From contig CAITKI010000001.1 in NCBI GenBank assembly GCA_903892905.1, positions 1 through 34,364 on the forward strand: a stretch of DNA of 34,364 nucleotides, written 5' to 3'. The notes beneath the pieces are model-generated. The model did no database searches and had not been told where the DNA came from. It saw nothing but the letters and a program-made list of their open reading frames with translations. How positions within the stretch are numbered: position 1 is the stretch's first letter; each line of letters begins with the position of its first letter. Origin of the DNA: an uncultured Microcaldota archaeon. GTDB lineage: Archaea; Micrarchaeota; Micrarchaeia; Anstonellales; Anstonellaceae. This document shows positions 18,901-26,326 of the stretch, piece after piece. The position numbers and the translations under genes were made by a program.

Positions 18901-20463
18901 TTGAACAACTATTACATGCCATCATACGAGCTTGATGAAAAGCAGCCAAAAGGGACAAAGGACAGGATTTATGTAGGGGACGTAACCTGGCTTGCGATAG
19001 ATAAATTCCGGGCATCAATATTTGGCGGCTGGAAAACAAGCGACAGGGGAGTCCTTGCAGGGGAGGACTTCCGCCTCAAAAATGCCAATGTTTCGTCCTT
19101 CGTGAGCTTCGACTCAACAGGGCACATAATGAACGGGATTGTTTCGGCTGGAGGCAAAACCGAGCGCGTATTTGGAATGGACAACGTGAACCTGCGCGGG
19201 CACGTCTATGCGTTGCAAGCGGTGGGCAACTTTTTGTTCAGCTCGGAACCGACGCTGGCTGCGTTCAAAGCCGCATTGGATGGCTATGGGCTGAAATCGT
19301 CATACCTTGGCGATGATGATGCCGCGGCAATTGGCAGGCTGGTGAATGAGGGGGATACCCATCACTTCACGCTTGATGGAAAGAAATACATGGTTAAGAT
19401 GAAAGACGGCATGCTAAGCATGTACTCGGGCAATCCGCAGGAGCTTGGGGCGGCAGTATCCTATAGGGTTGGAAAAGGAACCATGACCATAACCTGCAAC
19501 CTGAGGCCAGAGCAGTGGGGGAATGCTGCCATAGCGGACATCACCCTCAGAAGGCTGGTTGACAACTCGCAATCAATAGTAGATTATGTGAACACCATCC
19601 CTGCAGAGACACTGCTCGACCTTAAGCTGCGCGAGCCTGTGATGAGGGGCATCAGGGACAGGATCAGGCAGGTCGTTGCAGAGGCGGTCATGCTCAACCC
19701 AACAAATGATTTATACAAGAGCTTCCTCAACAATGTTTCAGTCGGCTATCGCGATGCCAATGTGGATTGGACGGTCACGGCTTCGACAAGCGATGATGCA
19801 CGGACTTTCCTCACAGGAATGTTTAACTACAAGGACAAGATAGGGGTTATTGGCGGGTGGAAGGTGGGCGGAAGCCTGATGCCTGAAGGCATAGATTGGC
19901 TGGCTGGCACCAAAATACGCCTAGGCAAGGGCAATACTGCATTCTCAGTCTACGTTTCCCAAACAAAAGACAAGCGCATACTCGGGAATGTGGACGTTGC
20001 AAACATGAAGGTTGGCGCTGCGGCAGTGAGCTTTGGGAAGGATTATTACCGCGTTCACATCCTGGCCGGGCCGGAAAAGTTGAGTGGAATATTCAATATG
20101 GTGTCGACGGGGACGTCCGGAACGCTTCCAGATGGAACGCCTGGAAAGTTTTCAGGCACCCTGACAAGCCAGGAATATGGCCTAAGGGCTGCGCTCTGGG
20201 CGCCTGTTTTCCTAACCATGATATATAGCCACACCCAGATATCGGGGATGAACACCGATTTGCTGCAGAACGCCCTTTACGCGACTGCAAACCAATACGG
20301 GCTCTTCCCTGAGAAGATAAATATGGACAGTTTCCAGATGGATCTTTACTTCAAGACCGGGAAAAAATCATCCTTCTCCCTGACAGGGCAGATGTTCAAG
20401 ATGAGAGGGAAGGAAAACCCCTGGGACTTCTACTTTGGAGGGAAATTCATCTGGAGCCCTTAA
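15925..20463 (+). CDS. Giant hypothetical protein C (1512 aa), beta-rich C-terminal region
   Basis: ATG 9 nt after stop of protein B with gggtga SD; no signal peptide seen; C-terminal region rich in alternating hydrophobic/polar strands (SFSLTGQMFKMRGKENPWDFYFGGKFIWSP end). Confidence 0.87.
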   Translation: MGRTAYATPNFEAPDGQKEMSPEAKRIFKQHFDALQKCNTLSELKGGIEWLYSFAKKMDDPQATSLVDGIYGYYLKAAKGAESKSQDAQANILKNVQNYAAQSNNNPFWKEIEAQPAVSPKKGKGDGSTLQLQSDYDEKMQKIKQTFYILDNYNYMDDLAGLKNIFTVLDGQITDLSGFLATEASNKGKQAKVADLQKTMQTDLNEMAGGSPYFNGSVKNGQFNSGELLARVLALINTVSSMNTIDSRINIFTQSGKATLPNVARNPTSGAKIEDFQKLGIAINASDLAKINAMPDGGTLSISANGVQYSMTRAGNFIQISRSTTLSADEKADIRRMIGELKNNQAALDYICTMRFGSRGEGFVPAYLALGITPKENASQGDHYAFLANEMLDSYKKMGEYASKMALMYPQAYSVLISSKVDVKRPDSLVETRDSFDPFARLAMFRTVQDGVIPGTISDNLLSQMVLRANNMPVSTAGLILGSQSFFYTLALMPDDDLRQAVFNQATTLISNMYANATNANGMHQNYSNASRLMKKFEELSASGTLVSDLETRNFYGLERGQIGVKTPWQDIRYERDYYMSTLESFARSTLQPTSLTGWSMYTPQVFPGARYTPTNAKYLFDQAHGEKTRYLRTMPSARSLTVDYSPNSLYMQASYGMIIGKMSDAYNGILKEKISRLKVSSASGSVQGSGTSQAGRGAAVDAQAWLQGYVPGQNMYLEGFQNWSTTVGSKYSPGQFSKFDQGKSNETFVQAQANQMNILGTNIWQGYLNYTRNKQTNLTDDGGNPTTIGGMADEQMNRYMNMYLNSTFPMSRDGTLLVNISESRDAKRPEATSTGAGKETDERYDIDIYAKKGNTWDHTIIKGRSREYEENVAGESQTVRDAVSKYFTQLYSELGKRTTVDAAVEVGRQKYGWDKNKTGIGTDNRLGVMLIIQPGINAAAAAGVTTTGDAVVAGALQSKLNVAYAGFYSFSDRDVAMPATGSAGSPYYQFGLNNYYMPSYELDEKQPKGTKDRIYVGDVTWLAIDKFRASIFGGWKTSDRGVLAGEDFRLKNANVSSFVSFDSTGHIMNGIVSAGGKTERVFGMDNVNLRGHVYALQAVGNFLFSSEPTLAAFKAALDGYGLKSSYLGDDDAAAIGRLVNEGDTHHFTLDGKKYMVKMKDGMLSMYSGNPQELGAAVSYRVGKGTMTITCNLRPEQWGNAAIADITLRRLVDNSQSIVDYVNTIPAETLLDLKLREPVMRGIRDRIRQVVAEAVMLNPTNDLYKSFLNNVSVGYRDANVDWTVTASTSDDARTFLTGMFNYKDKIGVIGGWKVGGSLMPEGIDWLAGTKIRLGKGNTAFSVYVSQTKDKRILGNVDVANMKVGAAAVSFGKDYYRVHILAGPEKLSGIFNMVSTGTSGTLPDGTPGKFSGTLTSQEYGLRAALWAPVFLTMIYSHTQISGMNTDLLQNALYATANQYGLFPEKINMDSFQMDLYFKTGKKSSFSLTGQMFKMRGKENPWDFYFGGKFIWSP

Positions 20464-20485
20464 AGAAAAAAAGTGCGATTTTGAA

Positions 20486-20687
20486 TGGACCCGGGGGGAT
20501 TCGAACCCCCGGCCTCCTGATTTTTTGAGAACCCTTTTTCACTTTTCCGCGACGTGCAAAGAGCGATGCTCTTTGCGCGCACGTTTTGCTCCGCAAAACG
20601 TTCGACGCTTTTACGAGCGAGCGTTTGTTCGGGAGCGAGTAAAAGGGTTCATGCAAATCAGGCGCGCTACCACTGCGCCACAGGCCC
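20486..20687 (-). tRNA. tRNA-Ala (UGC) with ~130-nt intron at 37/38
   Basis: Reverse complement: acceptor GGGCCTG/CGGGTCC with G3-U70, D stem GCGC/GCGC, anticodon stem CCTGA/TCAGG, loop TTTGCA|intron|A, T arm GGGGG-TTCGAAT-CCCCC, discriminator A. Intron 20522-20651; BHB: TTTG/CAAA central helix, CAT and AAA bulges, GAACCCTTTT/AAAAGGGTTC inner helix. Confidence 0.92.
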
Positions 20688-20824
20688 ATTATTCTGTCGG
20701 TACCTGGGGGTGAACCATCAGGGGGAAGCTAATGTTGTGCTTCTGCCCCCTAGGGTGCCACAGGCCCATTGTGGTCTTCTTGGAAAATAAAGGCTTTTTA
20801 TAGGTACGCCCCAGAACTTCAGAT

Positions 20825-21154
20825 ATGGGATTCCTCGACTTGGTATCAAATGCGCTTCGGCCCAAGCCGCATGCCGACAGGAAGGCAAAATGCCCCAAGT
20901 GCAATGCGGACGTGGTGCTGGGCATGGAGCGCTGCCCTTCGTGCGGCACGCATATCGACTCGATGTTTAGGATTGAGTGCCCGAAATGCAAGACGGCAAA
21001 CGACTTGAAGGCGGAAAAATGCTCCAAGTGCGGCTATGCACTGGCCGAGCAGCGCGCGCCAGGAGGCAAGGAGCAGTACCGCTGCCCCATGTGCGGCTAT
21101 GTCGCGGACTACTACATGATGTCCTGCCCGTCATGCGGCGTGAAATTCATTTAG
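20825..21154 (+). CDS. Multi-zinc-ribbon protein
   Basis: CPKCNAD..CPSCGT, CPKCKTA..CSKCGYA, CPMCGYV..CPSCGV pairs; TATA-like ctttttatagg ~25 nt upstream. Confidence 0.85.
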   Translation: MGFLDLVSNALRPKPHADRKAKCPKCNADVVLGMERCPSCGTHIDSMFRIECPKCKTANDLKAEKCSKCGYALAEQRAPGGKEQYRCPMCGYVADYYMMSCPSCGVKFI

Positions 21155-21182
21155 ACGGAGCACACCTGCGTGCAAAGATGGC

Positions 21183-21599
21183 TCACTTGGCCACTTTTTT
21201 AAGAAGCCTGAACTTGTAGCCATAGTGGATGAGCCCCTCGGGCGAGTCCTCGAGGATCTTGCGGAATATCATTTCCACCTTGTCCCCGATTTTCACGTCC
21301 TTTTCCCCAACGCCCACCACCTGCGCGGTGAGGCGCGGCCCCTCAACAAGCTCCACGATGGCAAGCACGTAGGGCACCTCAAGCTCAAAGCCTGCAGGGC
21401 CTGCCGTCACCTCGGTGAATGAGTAAACTTGCCCCTTGCCGGAGAACTGCTTGAGCATTATCTTTCCCTTGCGGCGGCACTTGGGGCAGAGCTTGCGCGT
21501 GGGGAAATAGTTTGTTTTGCAAGTCTCGCACGCGCTTCCGGTGAGGCGGTAGCGCTCTGGTATGCGCCTCCATGTTATTGCAAGGTTTTCAGATGGCAT
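21183..21599 (-). CDS. DUF35 Zn-ribbon/OB-fold protein (acyl-CoA scaffold)
   Basis: CETCKTNYFPTRKLCPKCRRKGK then OB-fold-like segment (GKGQVYSFTEV...YVLAIVELVEGPRLTAQVV); next to thiolase. Confidence 0.9.
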   Translation of the reverse strand: MPSENLAITWRRIPERYRLTGSACETCKTNYFPTRKLCPKCRRKGKIMLKQFSGKGQVYSFTEVTAGPAGFELEVPYVLAIVELVEGPRLTAQVVGVGEKDVKIGDKVEMIFRKILEDSPEGLIHYGYKFRLLKKVAK

Positions 21600-21624
21600 G
21601 GTTATCTACCTCTAAGTGTCTCAA

Positions 21625-22788
21625 TTAAGCGTCGTTTTTCATGATGTGGACGACAGCGGTCGCGCCGCTCCCTCCCACGTTGTGCGTCATCCCCACTTTT
21701 GCGTCCTTCACCTGGCGCGCGCCTGCTGTTCCGCGCAGCTGCCATACCACTTCGACAGCCTGCTTGATGCCTGTGGCGCCCACTGGGTGGCCGCAGCCTT
21801 TAAGCCCGCCTGAAGTGTTCACAGATATCTCGGCATTGAGAGCGGTCTTACCCGCAGCTGATGCAGGCCCGCCCTGCCCTTTGGGGAAAAAGCCAAGGTC
21901 CTCAATTGCCATTATTTCTGCAATGGTGAAGCAGTCGTGCACTTCCACGATGTCAATGTCCTTTACAGACACCTTTGCCTGCTCGTACGCCTTTTTCGCA
22001 GCCACCTTGGTGGCATTGAGCGAGGTCATGCTTTCGCGCGAGTGCAGCGCAAGGTAGTCTGATGCCTGCGTGGATGCGGTTATCTCGATGGGCTGCTCGC
22101 ACACCTTCTTTGCCTTGTCCAAGGGCATGAGCACCACGACAGCCGCGCCGTCGGTGATGGGCGCGCAGTCGAAAAGCTTGAGGGGCGATGCCACGTACTT
22201 GCTTTTCATCACTGTGTCAATCGTAATCTCGTTTTGGAAGTGCGCGTACTTGTTCTTCGCCGCGTTCGCATGGTTCTTCACAGCCACTGCAGCCATCTGC
22301 TCTTCGGTGGTGCCGTACTCCAGCATGTGCCGACGCGCGGTGAATGCGTAAATGGCGGGGAATGTCGCGCCCATGAAAAGCTCCCATTCCTGGTCGCCTG
22401 CGCCGCCCAGTGCAGAGGCAATTTCGTCGCCTGGCGTGTCGGTCATCTTTTCCACTCCGCCCACTGCCACGCAGTCGTGTATGCCTGATGCCACTGCCAT
22501 GTAGCCCTGGCGAAGCGCCACGCCGCCTGATGCGCACGCAGCCTCGCAGCGCGTGGAAGGGATTGGCGTAAGGCCCATGTAGTCTGCGACAAGCGCGCCA
22601 ATATGTTCTTGCCCGACAAGCGAGCCTGGCGCCATGGTGCCCACATACATCGCGTCTATTTCCGCGCCTGACATCTTGGCGTCCTCAATGGCGCGGCCGC
22701 CTGCCTCGGTGAGCATGTCACGGAAGCCGCGGGTCCATTCCTCGCCGAACTTGCTCATTCCTACGCCAACAATTGCAACTTTTCTCAT
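21625..22788 (-). CDS. Acetyl-CoA C-acetyltransferase (thiolase)
   Basis: MRKVAIVGVGMSKFGEEW..., CEAACASGGVALRQGY, C-terminal NTSGGLKGCGHPVGATGIKQ. Confidence 0.95.
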   Translation of the reverse strand: MRKVAIVGVGMSKFGEEWTRGFRDMLTEAGGRAIEDAKMSGAEIDAMYVGTMAPGSLVGQEHIGALVADYMGLTPIPSTRCEAACASGGVALRQGYMAVASGIHDCVAVGGVEKMTDTPGDEIASALGGAGDQEWELFMGATFPAIYAFTARRHMLEYGTTEEQMAAVAVKNHANAAKNKYAHFQNEITIDTVMKSKYVASPLKLFDCAPITDGAAVVVLMPLDKAKKVCEQPIEITASTQASDYLALHSRESMTSLNATKVAAKKAYEQAKVSVKDIDIVEVHDCFTIAEIMAIEDLGFFPKGQGGPASAAGKTALNAEISVNTSGGLKGCGHPVGATGIKQAVEVVWQLRGTAGARQVKDAKVGMTHNVGGSGATAVVHIMKNDA

Positions 22789-22792
22789 AGTA

Positions 22793-22843
22793 TCAACCTG
22801 CCAACCATGCGCCACTTGCGCCTGCAATCACAACTTTTCTCAT
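22793..22843 (-). CDS. Micro-ORF preceding thiolase (MRKVVIAGASGAWLAG)
   Basis: SD GGTGAT 6 nt before ATG; 16 codons; stop TGA lies 4 nt before the thiolase ATG; first codons resemble the thiolase start. Confidence 0.4.
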   Translation of the reverse strand: MRKVVIAGASGAWLAG

Positions 22844-22861
22844 GAAAATCACCAAAAATTT

Positions 22862-23929
22862 TTACATGCTCTTGAGTTTTCTCCTGTGCTTCACATACAC
22901 GCCGTAGTCAATGTATTCCTTGTGCGCGATGTAGTCTGAGAGCTGCCAGCCCACTTTCTTGAATGCCTCGCGCTTGGCAACTATGCCATCTGTCACGCGG
23001 ATGGCAAACGAGTCGCTTCCTGCGCCTGACCCGAAAGAGGTGAGAAGTATCCTCGCGCCTGGCTTTGCAATGTCAAGCACGCCTGCAAGCCCAATGGGCG
23101 AGGCGCCGGAGTACGTGTTGCCAATCACTGGCGTGAAAAGCCCTGGCTTCACTTTCTCGGTGTCAATGCCCATTTTCTTTGCAACTTCAAGAGGGAATTT
23201 GCCGTTTGGCTGGTGGAAGACAAAGTAGTCGTACTCCGCTGCCTTGGTGCCGGTCTTTTCGAAAAGCCCCTGCGTTGCACCCATGACGTGGCGAAAGTAT
23301 GCAGGCGCGCCTGTGAAGCGGCCTCCGTGTGAGGGGAACTCCGCGTGCTCGCGGCGCCAGAAGTCCGGCGTGTCGGTTGTGAATGAATATGTTGCCTCGA
23401 TCTCCGCGACAAACTCGCCTTTTTCGCGCCCTATGAGAAATGCCGCTGCGCCTGCAGCTGCTGAATACTCCAGCGCATCGCCAGGCCTTCCCTGCGAGGT
23501 GTCGGCGCCCACTGCGAGGCCGTAGCGTATCATGTTGGATGCCACCATGCCCATGCACATCTGCATGCCTGCCGTGCCTGCCTTGCATGCAAACTCCAGG
23601 TCCGCGGCAGTAAGCTCGGGCGTGGCGCCCAGCGCCTCGGCGACAATGGTCGCGGTTGGCTTTACAGCGTACGGGTGCGACTCCGAGCCCACGTAAACTG
23701 CGCCGATTGCCTGCGGGTCTATGCCTGACATGAGAAGCGCGTTCCTGCTCGCCTCCACTGCAAGCGTTGCCGCGTCCTCGTCCACATCAGGCACGCTCTT
23801 TTCAAGTATGCCAAGCCCCTTGGAAATCCTGTCGGGCTCCTCGCCCCACACGCGCGCAATTTCGCCGCTTTTGATGCGGAACTTGGGCACGCACGTGCCA
23901 TACCCTACAATGCCGACTGATTGCACCAT
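22862..23929 (-). CDS. Hydroxymethylglutaryl-CoA synthase
   Basis: [35 protein letters not shown]..., [13 protein letters not shown] active-site region, [17 protein letters not shown]. Confidence 0.95.
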   Translation of the reverse strand: MVQSVGIVGYGTCVPKFRIKSGEIARVWGEEPDRISKGLGILEKSVPDVDEDAATLAVEASRNALLMSGIDPQAIGAVYVGSESHPYAVKPTATIVAEALGATPELTAADLEFACKAGTAGMQMCMGMVASNMIRYGLAVGADTSQGRPGDALEYSAAAGAAAFLIGREKGEFVAEIEATYSFTTDTPDFWRREHAEFPSHGGRFTGAPAYFRHVMGATQGLFEKTGTKAAEYDYFVFHQPNGKFPLEVAKKMGIDTEKVKPGLFTPVIGNTYSGASPIGLAGVLDIAKPGARILLTSFGSGAGSDSFAIRVTDGIVAKREAFKKVGWQLSDYIAHKEYIDYGVYVKHRRKLKSM

Positions 23930-23949
23930 AATATTACCTCGCAAACAAG

Positions 23950-24633
23950 CTAGATTTTATTCAGCACTTCCTTTATTTTCGCCAAGTCCATGTTGGTGGC
24001 GATGACCGGGATTTTCTCGCGCTCAGCGATTTTTATTGCCAGGGGGTCCACTTCTTTCAGCCCGTGGAGAACGACGAGGGAGGGCTTCATGGGCGTCACC
24101 CTGATGACCACCATGGGCGATCTTCCTGTCGAGACCTGGGTGAAGATGAATGCGCGCTCACTCATTGTCCCGTAGAGCTTGGGGAACTGCGAGTAGGGCA
24201 TTTCGAGGATGATTTTCAGGCTCTCCATCAGCGTGTAGCCGTAGAGCTTCTTGCTTTTCATGAGCTCCTCGTTTGCCACCACGGTTGCGTTGAGCATTTT
24301 CTGGAAGTCTATTGCCGAGATGGAGGTGGCGAACTCGTGCAGCTCGAAATACTGCTCGCTTTTCTCCACGCCCTGCTGCAGCTTGGAGAGGATGGGCGAG
24401 CCCCGCTCGGTGTCAATCTCGATGATGGCGCCCACGAAGCGCTTTATCACGCCGCTTCCTGGAGATTTCCGCCTGTTGCCCTCATAGTCCGAGATGGTGG
24501 AGGGGGAGATTTTCAGAAGCTCGGCAAGCTCCACCTGCGTGATTGCGAATATCTCGCGCCACTTCTTCATGGTGGAGCCAGGCGTGGCGCTAAGCGTGAT
24601 TTCGCCTGCCATTTCGTTCCTTATTTTCTCCAT
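23950..24633 (-). CDS. HTH (XRE-like) transcriptional regulator
   Basis: [46 protein letters not shown] helix-turn-helix followed by a C-terminal domain; first gene of the mevalonate cluster. ATG at 24633 preferred over TTG at 24651. Confidence 0.88.
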   Translation of the reverse strand: MEKIRNEMAGEITLSATPGSTMKKWREIFAITQVELAELLKISPSTISDYEGNRRKSPGSGVIKRFVGAIIEIDTERGSPILSKLQQGVEKSEQYFELHEFATSISAIDFQKMLNATVVANEELMKSKKLYGYTLMESLKIILEMPYSQFPKLYGTMSERAFIFTQVSTGRSPMVVIRVTPMKPSLVVLHGLKEVDPLAIKIAEREKIPVIATNMDLAKIKEVLNKI

Positions 24634-24647
24634 TGAATTTGACTCCG

Positions 24648-24683
24648 TCAAATGCTGGAGAAAATCGTTCTGATTTTCTCCAT
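24648..24683 (-). CDS. Leader micro-ORF (MEKIRTIFSSI)
   Basis: ATG preceded by GAGGTTAGGAT; duplicates the MEKIR start of the downstream regulator gene. Confidence 0.3.
   Translation of the reverse strand: MEKIRTIFSSI
24657..24681. promoter_or_regulatory. Perfect 10-bp inverted repeat in regulator leader
   Basis: ggagaaaatc-gttct-gattttctcc; a second palindrome TTTGAC-tcc-GTCAAA is at 24638-24652. Confidence 0.7.
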
Positions 24684-24776
24684 TATCCTAACCTCTAATC
24701 TGACCTCTCGACGTTTAGGGATGCCTCTAAAACCCTTTTAAAGCTATCGAAGTTCTATACGTCTTTTGGCGATGCA

Positions 24777-25448
24777 CTACTCCCAGAGCCAGAAATAAGT
24801 GGCAGCGCCCGTGCGCTTCCTTGTCCAAAAATCTGCCTCGCCAAATTCCCCGCATGCCTTCTGCGCCAGCCCGTCATTCACTATGAATGCCCTGCCTGAC
24901 TTGAAATTGTGCGCAGCCTCGGTTGCGGAAATGCCATAGGCAGGCACCACCAGAAGATGGTTTGGCTGCACGCTTCGAAGCTTCAATGTCGCCTCATAGC
25001 AGAGGAGGAAAACAATCCCATGCCCGTTTTTCTCCAGCATGCGGCGCGTTACGTCCACCCATGATGATGCATCCGCAATTTTCTTTTCCTTGCGCACCCC
25101 TTCCTTGCTTGCCAGGTAGCCGAAGTTTATTGCACCTGCGACCTGCCCTCTGCAACTTATTTCCTCCACGATGTTGAACAGCACCACGGCATCTTTTTCT
25201 TTGCAGAGCTGCGACACTTCCTTTACCGCAGGGGAAATCCTCTTTTTCATGCTGTAGCTGATTCCGAATGCGAATTCCGGGTGAGCCACCACGCGAGTGG
25301 GAAACGCACCCTTGTATGGGCTAGAGTCAAGAAGCTTGGCTGAAAGGGAAGCGAGCGAGCCTAGGGGCTGGTTGAAAATGTGGGGGCAGATGACCTCAAG
25401 CACGGGCTTTCTGCTGCCCGGGAAGATTTGCTGTTCTTTTGTGCGCAT
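24777..25448 (-). CDS. Possible nitrilase/carbon-nitrogen hydrolase-like protein
   Basis: HGIVFLLCYEATLKLRSVQPNHLLVVPAYG resembles the ICYE...DLLVVPS block of the superfamily; weak overall. Confidence 0.45.
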   Translation of the reverse strand: MRTKEQQIFPGSRKPVLEVICPHIFNQPLGSLASLSAKLLDSSPYKGAFPTRVVAHPEFAFGISYSMKKRISPAVKEVSQLCKEKDAVVLFNIVEEISCRGQVAGAINFGYLASKEGVRKEKKIADASSWVDVTRRMLEKNGHGIVFLLCYEATLKLRSVQPNHLLVVPAYGISATEAAHNFKSGRAFIVNDGLAQKACGEFGEADFWTRKRTGAATYFWLWE

Positions 25449-25549
25449 GGCGGGAAGCATGACCTACTTGTATGGGCATCCATTTTTAAACATTAATATC
25501 AACACCGAGCAGGCGCGAGTTTTTATTCGTGAGCCGTGAATTGGCTTTC

Positions 25550-26074
25550 ATGGTGCTTTCAGACAATGACATCCGCTCTGCCGTCAAGGCAGGCATCCTT
25601 CGCTTCGAGCCCGCGCTCTCCCCCGACCAGATAGGTTCTGCGTCAGTGGACCTCACGCTTGACGGGAAATACTGGGTTTTCAAGAAGAAGTATGCCGGCT
25701 CGAAAAAGCCAGTCGACTTGGCAAAAATTGATTTCACCGAGGCAACCGAGGCGCACAAGGAAAAAACAATCACGCTTGCGCCCGGCGGCATGTGCCTGGG
25801 CATCACGCGCGAGAAAATCTACATGCCCAACACTCTCATCGGCACGCTGGAGGGAAGGAGCAAGTACGCGCGCATGGGGCTTGCTGTGCACGTGACCTCG
25901 GCGCTTGTGATGCCAGGCTCGCAAAACCACCAGGTGCTTGAGATTGTGAATTTCGCGCCATTCCCAGTCACCATACATGAGGGCATGAGGATATCGCAGA
26001 TTATTTTTGAGAAGCTGGAAACGCCTACCGGCAAGCCTTATGCCAAGTTTGGGAAAGTGGCGATTAAACAATAA
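25550..26074 (+). CDS. dcd: dCTP deaminase (dUTPase-fold)
   Basis: MVLSDNDIRSAV...QIGSASVDLTLD...EGRSKYARMGLAVHVTSALVMPGSQNHQVLEIVN...EGMRISQIIFE. Confidence 0.92.
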   Translation: MVLSDNDIRSAVKAGILRFEPALSPDQIGSASVDLTLDGKYWVFKKKYAGSKKPVDLAKIDFTEATEAHKEKTITLAPGGMCLGITREKIYMPNTLIGTLEGRSKYARMGLAVHVTSALVMPGSQNHQVLEIVNFAPFPVTIHEGMRISQIIFEKLETPTGKPYAKFGKVAIKQ

Positions 26075-26104
26075 GTATAAAAGCCGGCAATGCAGAATAT
26101 TATC

Positions 26105-26326
26105 ATGGCAATAAAAGTGAGCGTTCTTTTGCACAAGGCAGACGAGGGGGGCTATTGGGTGGAAGTCCCTTCCATGCCAGAGTGCGTTTCGCAGGGAGAT
26201 ACCCGCAGCGAGGCTCTGCAGAACATACGCGAGGCGCTTCTTTTGCATCTTGAATCCCTTGGCTCCTATCGGGCGCAGAATGGCTCCCAGAAAGCCCAGG
26301 TCGCGACGGTGCTGCTGAGTGGCTAA
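26105..26326 (+). CDS. hicB: HicB-like antitoxin
   Basis: MAIKVSVLLHKADEGGYWVEVPSMPECVSQGDTRSEALQNIREALLLHLE; TATA-like gtataaaagc upstream. Confidence 0.88.
   Translation: MAIKVSVLLHKADEGGYWVEVPSMPECVSQGDTRSEALQNIREALLLHLESLGSYRAQNGSQKAQVATVLLSG

Noticed and set aside
20486-20770. Integrated mobile element at tRNA-Ala
   Set aside because: The 14-nt direct repeat is att-like but encloses only 80 nt, and no integrase or element genes are present; kept only as a tRNA 5'-end duplication.
24064-24636. 190-aa ORF antisense to the HTH regulator
   Set aside because: His/Leu/Glu-rich shadow ORF with no recognisable domain.
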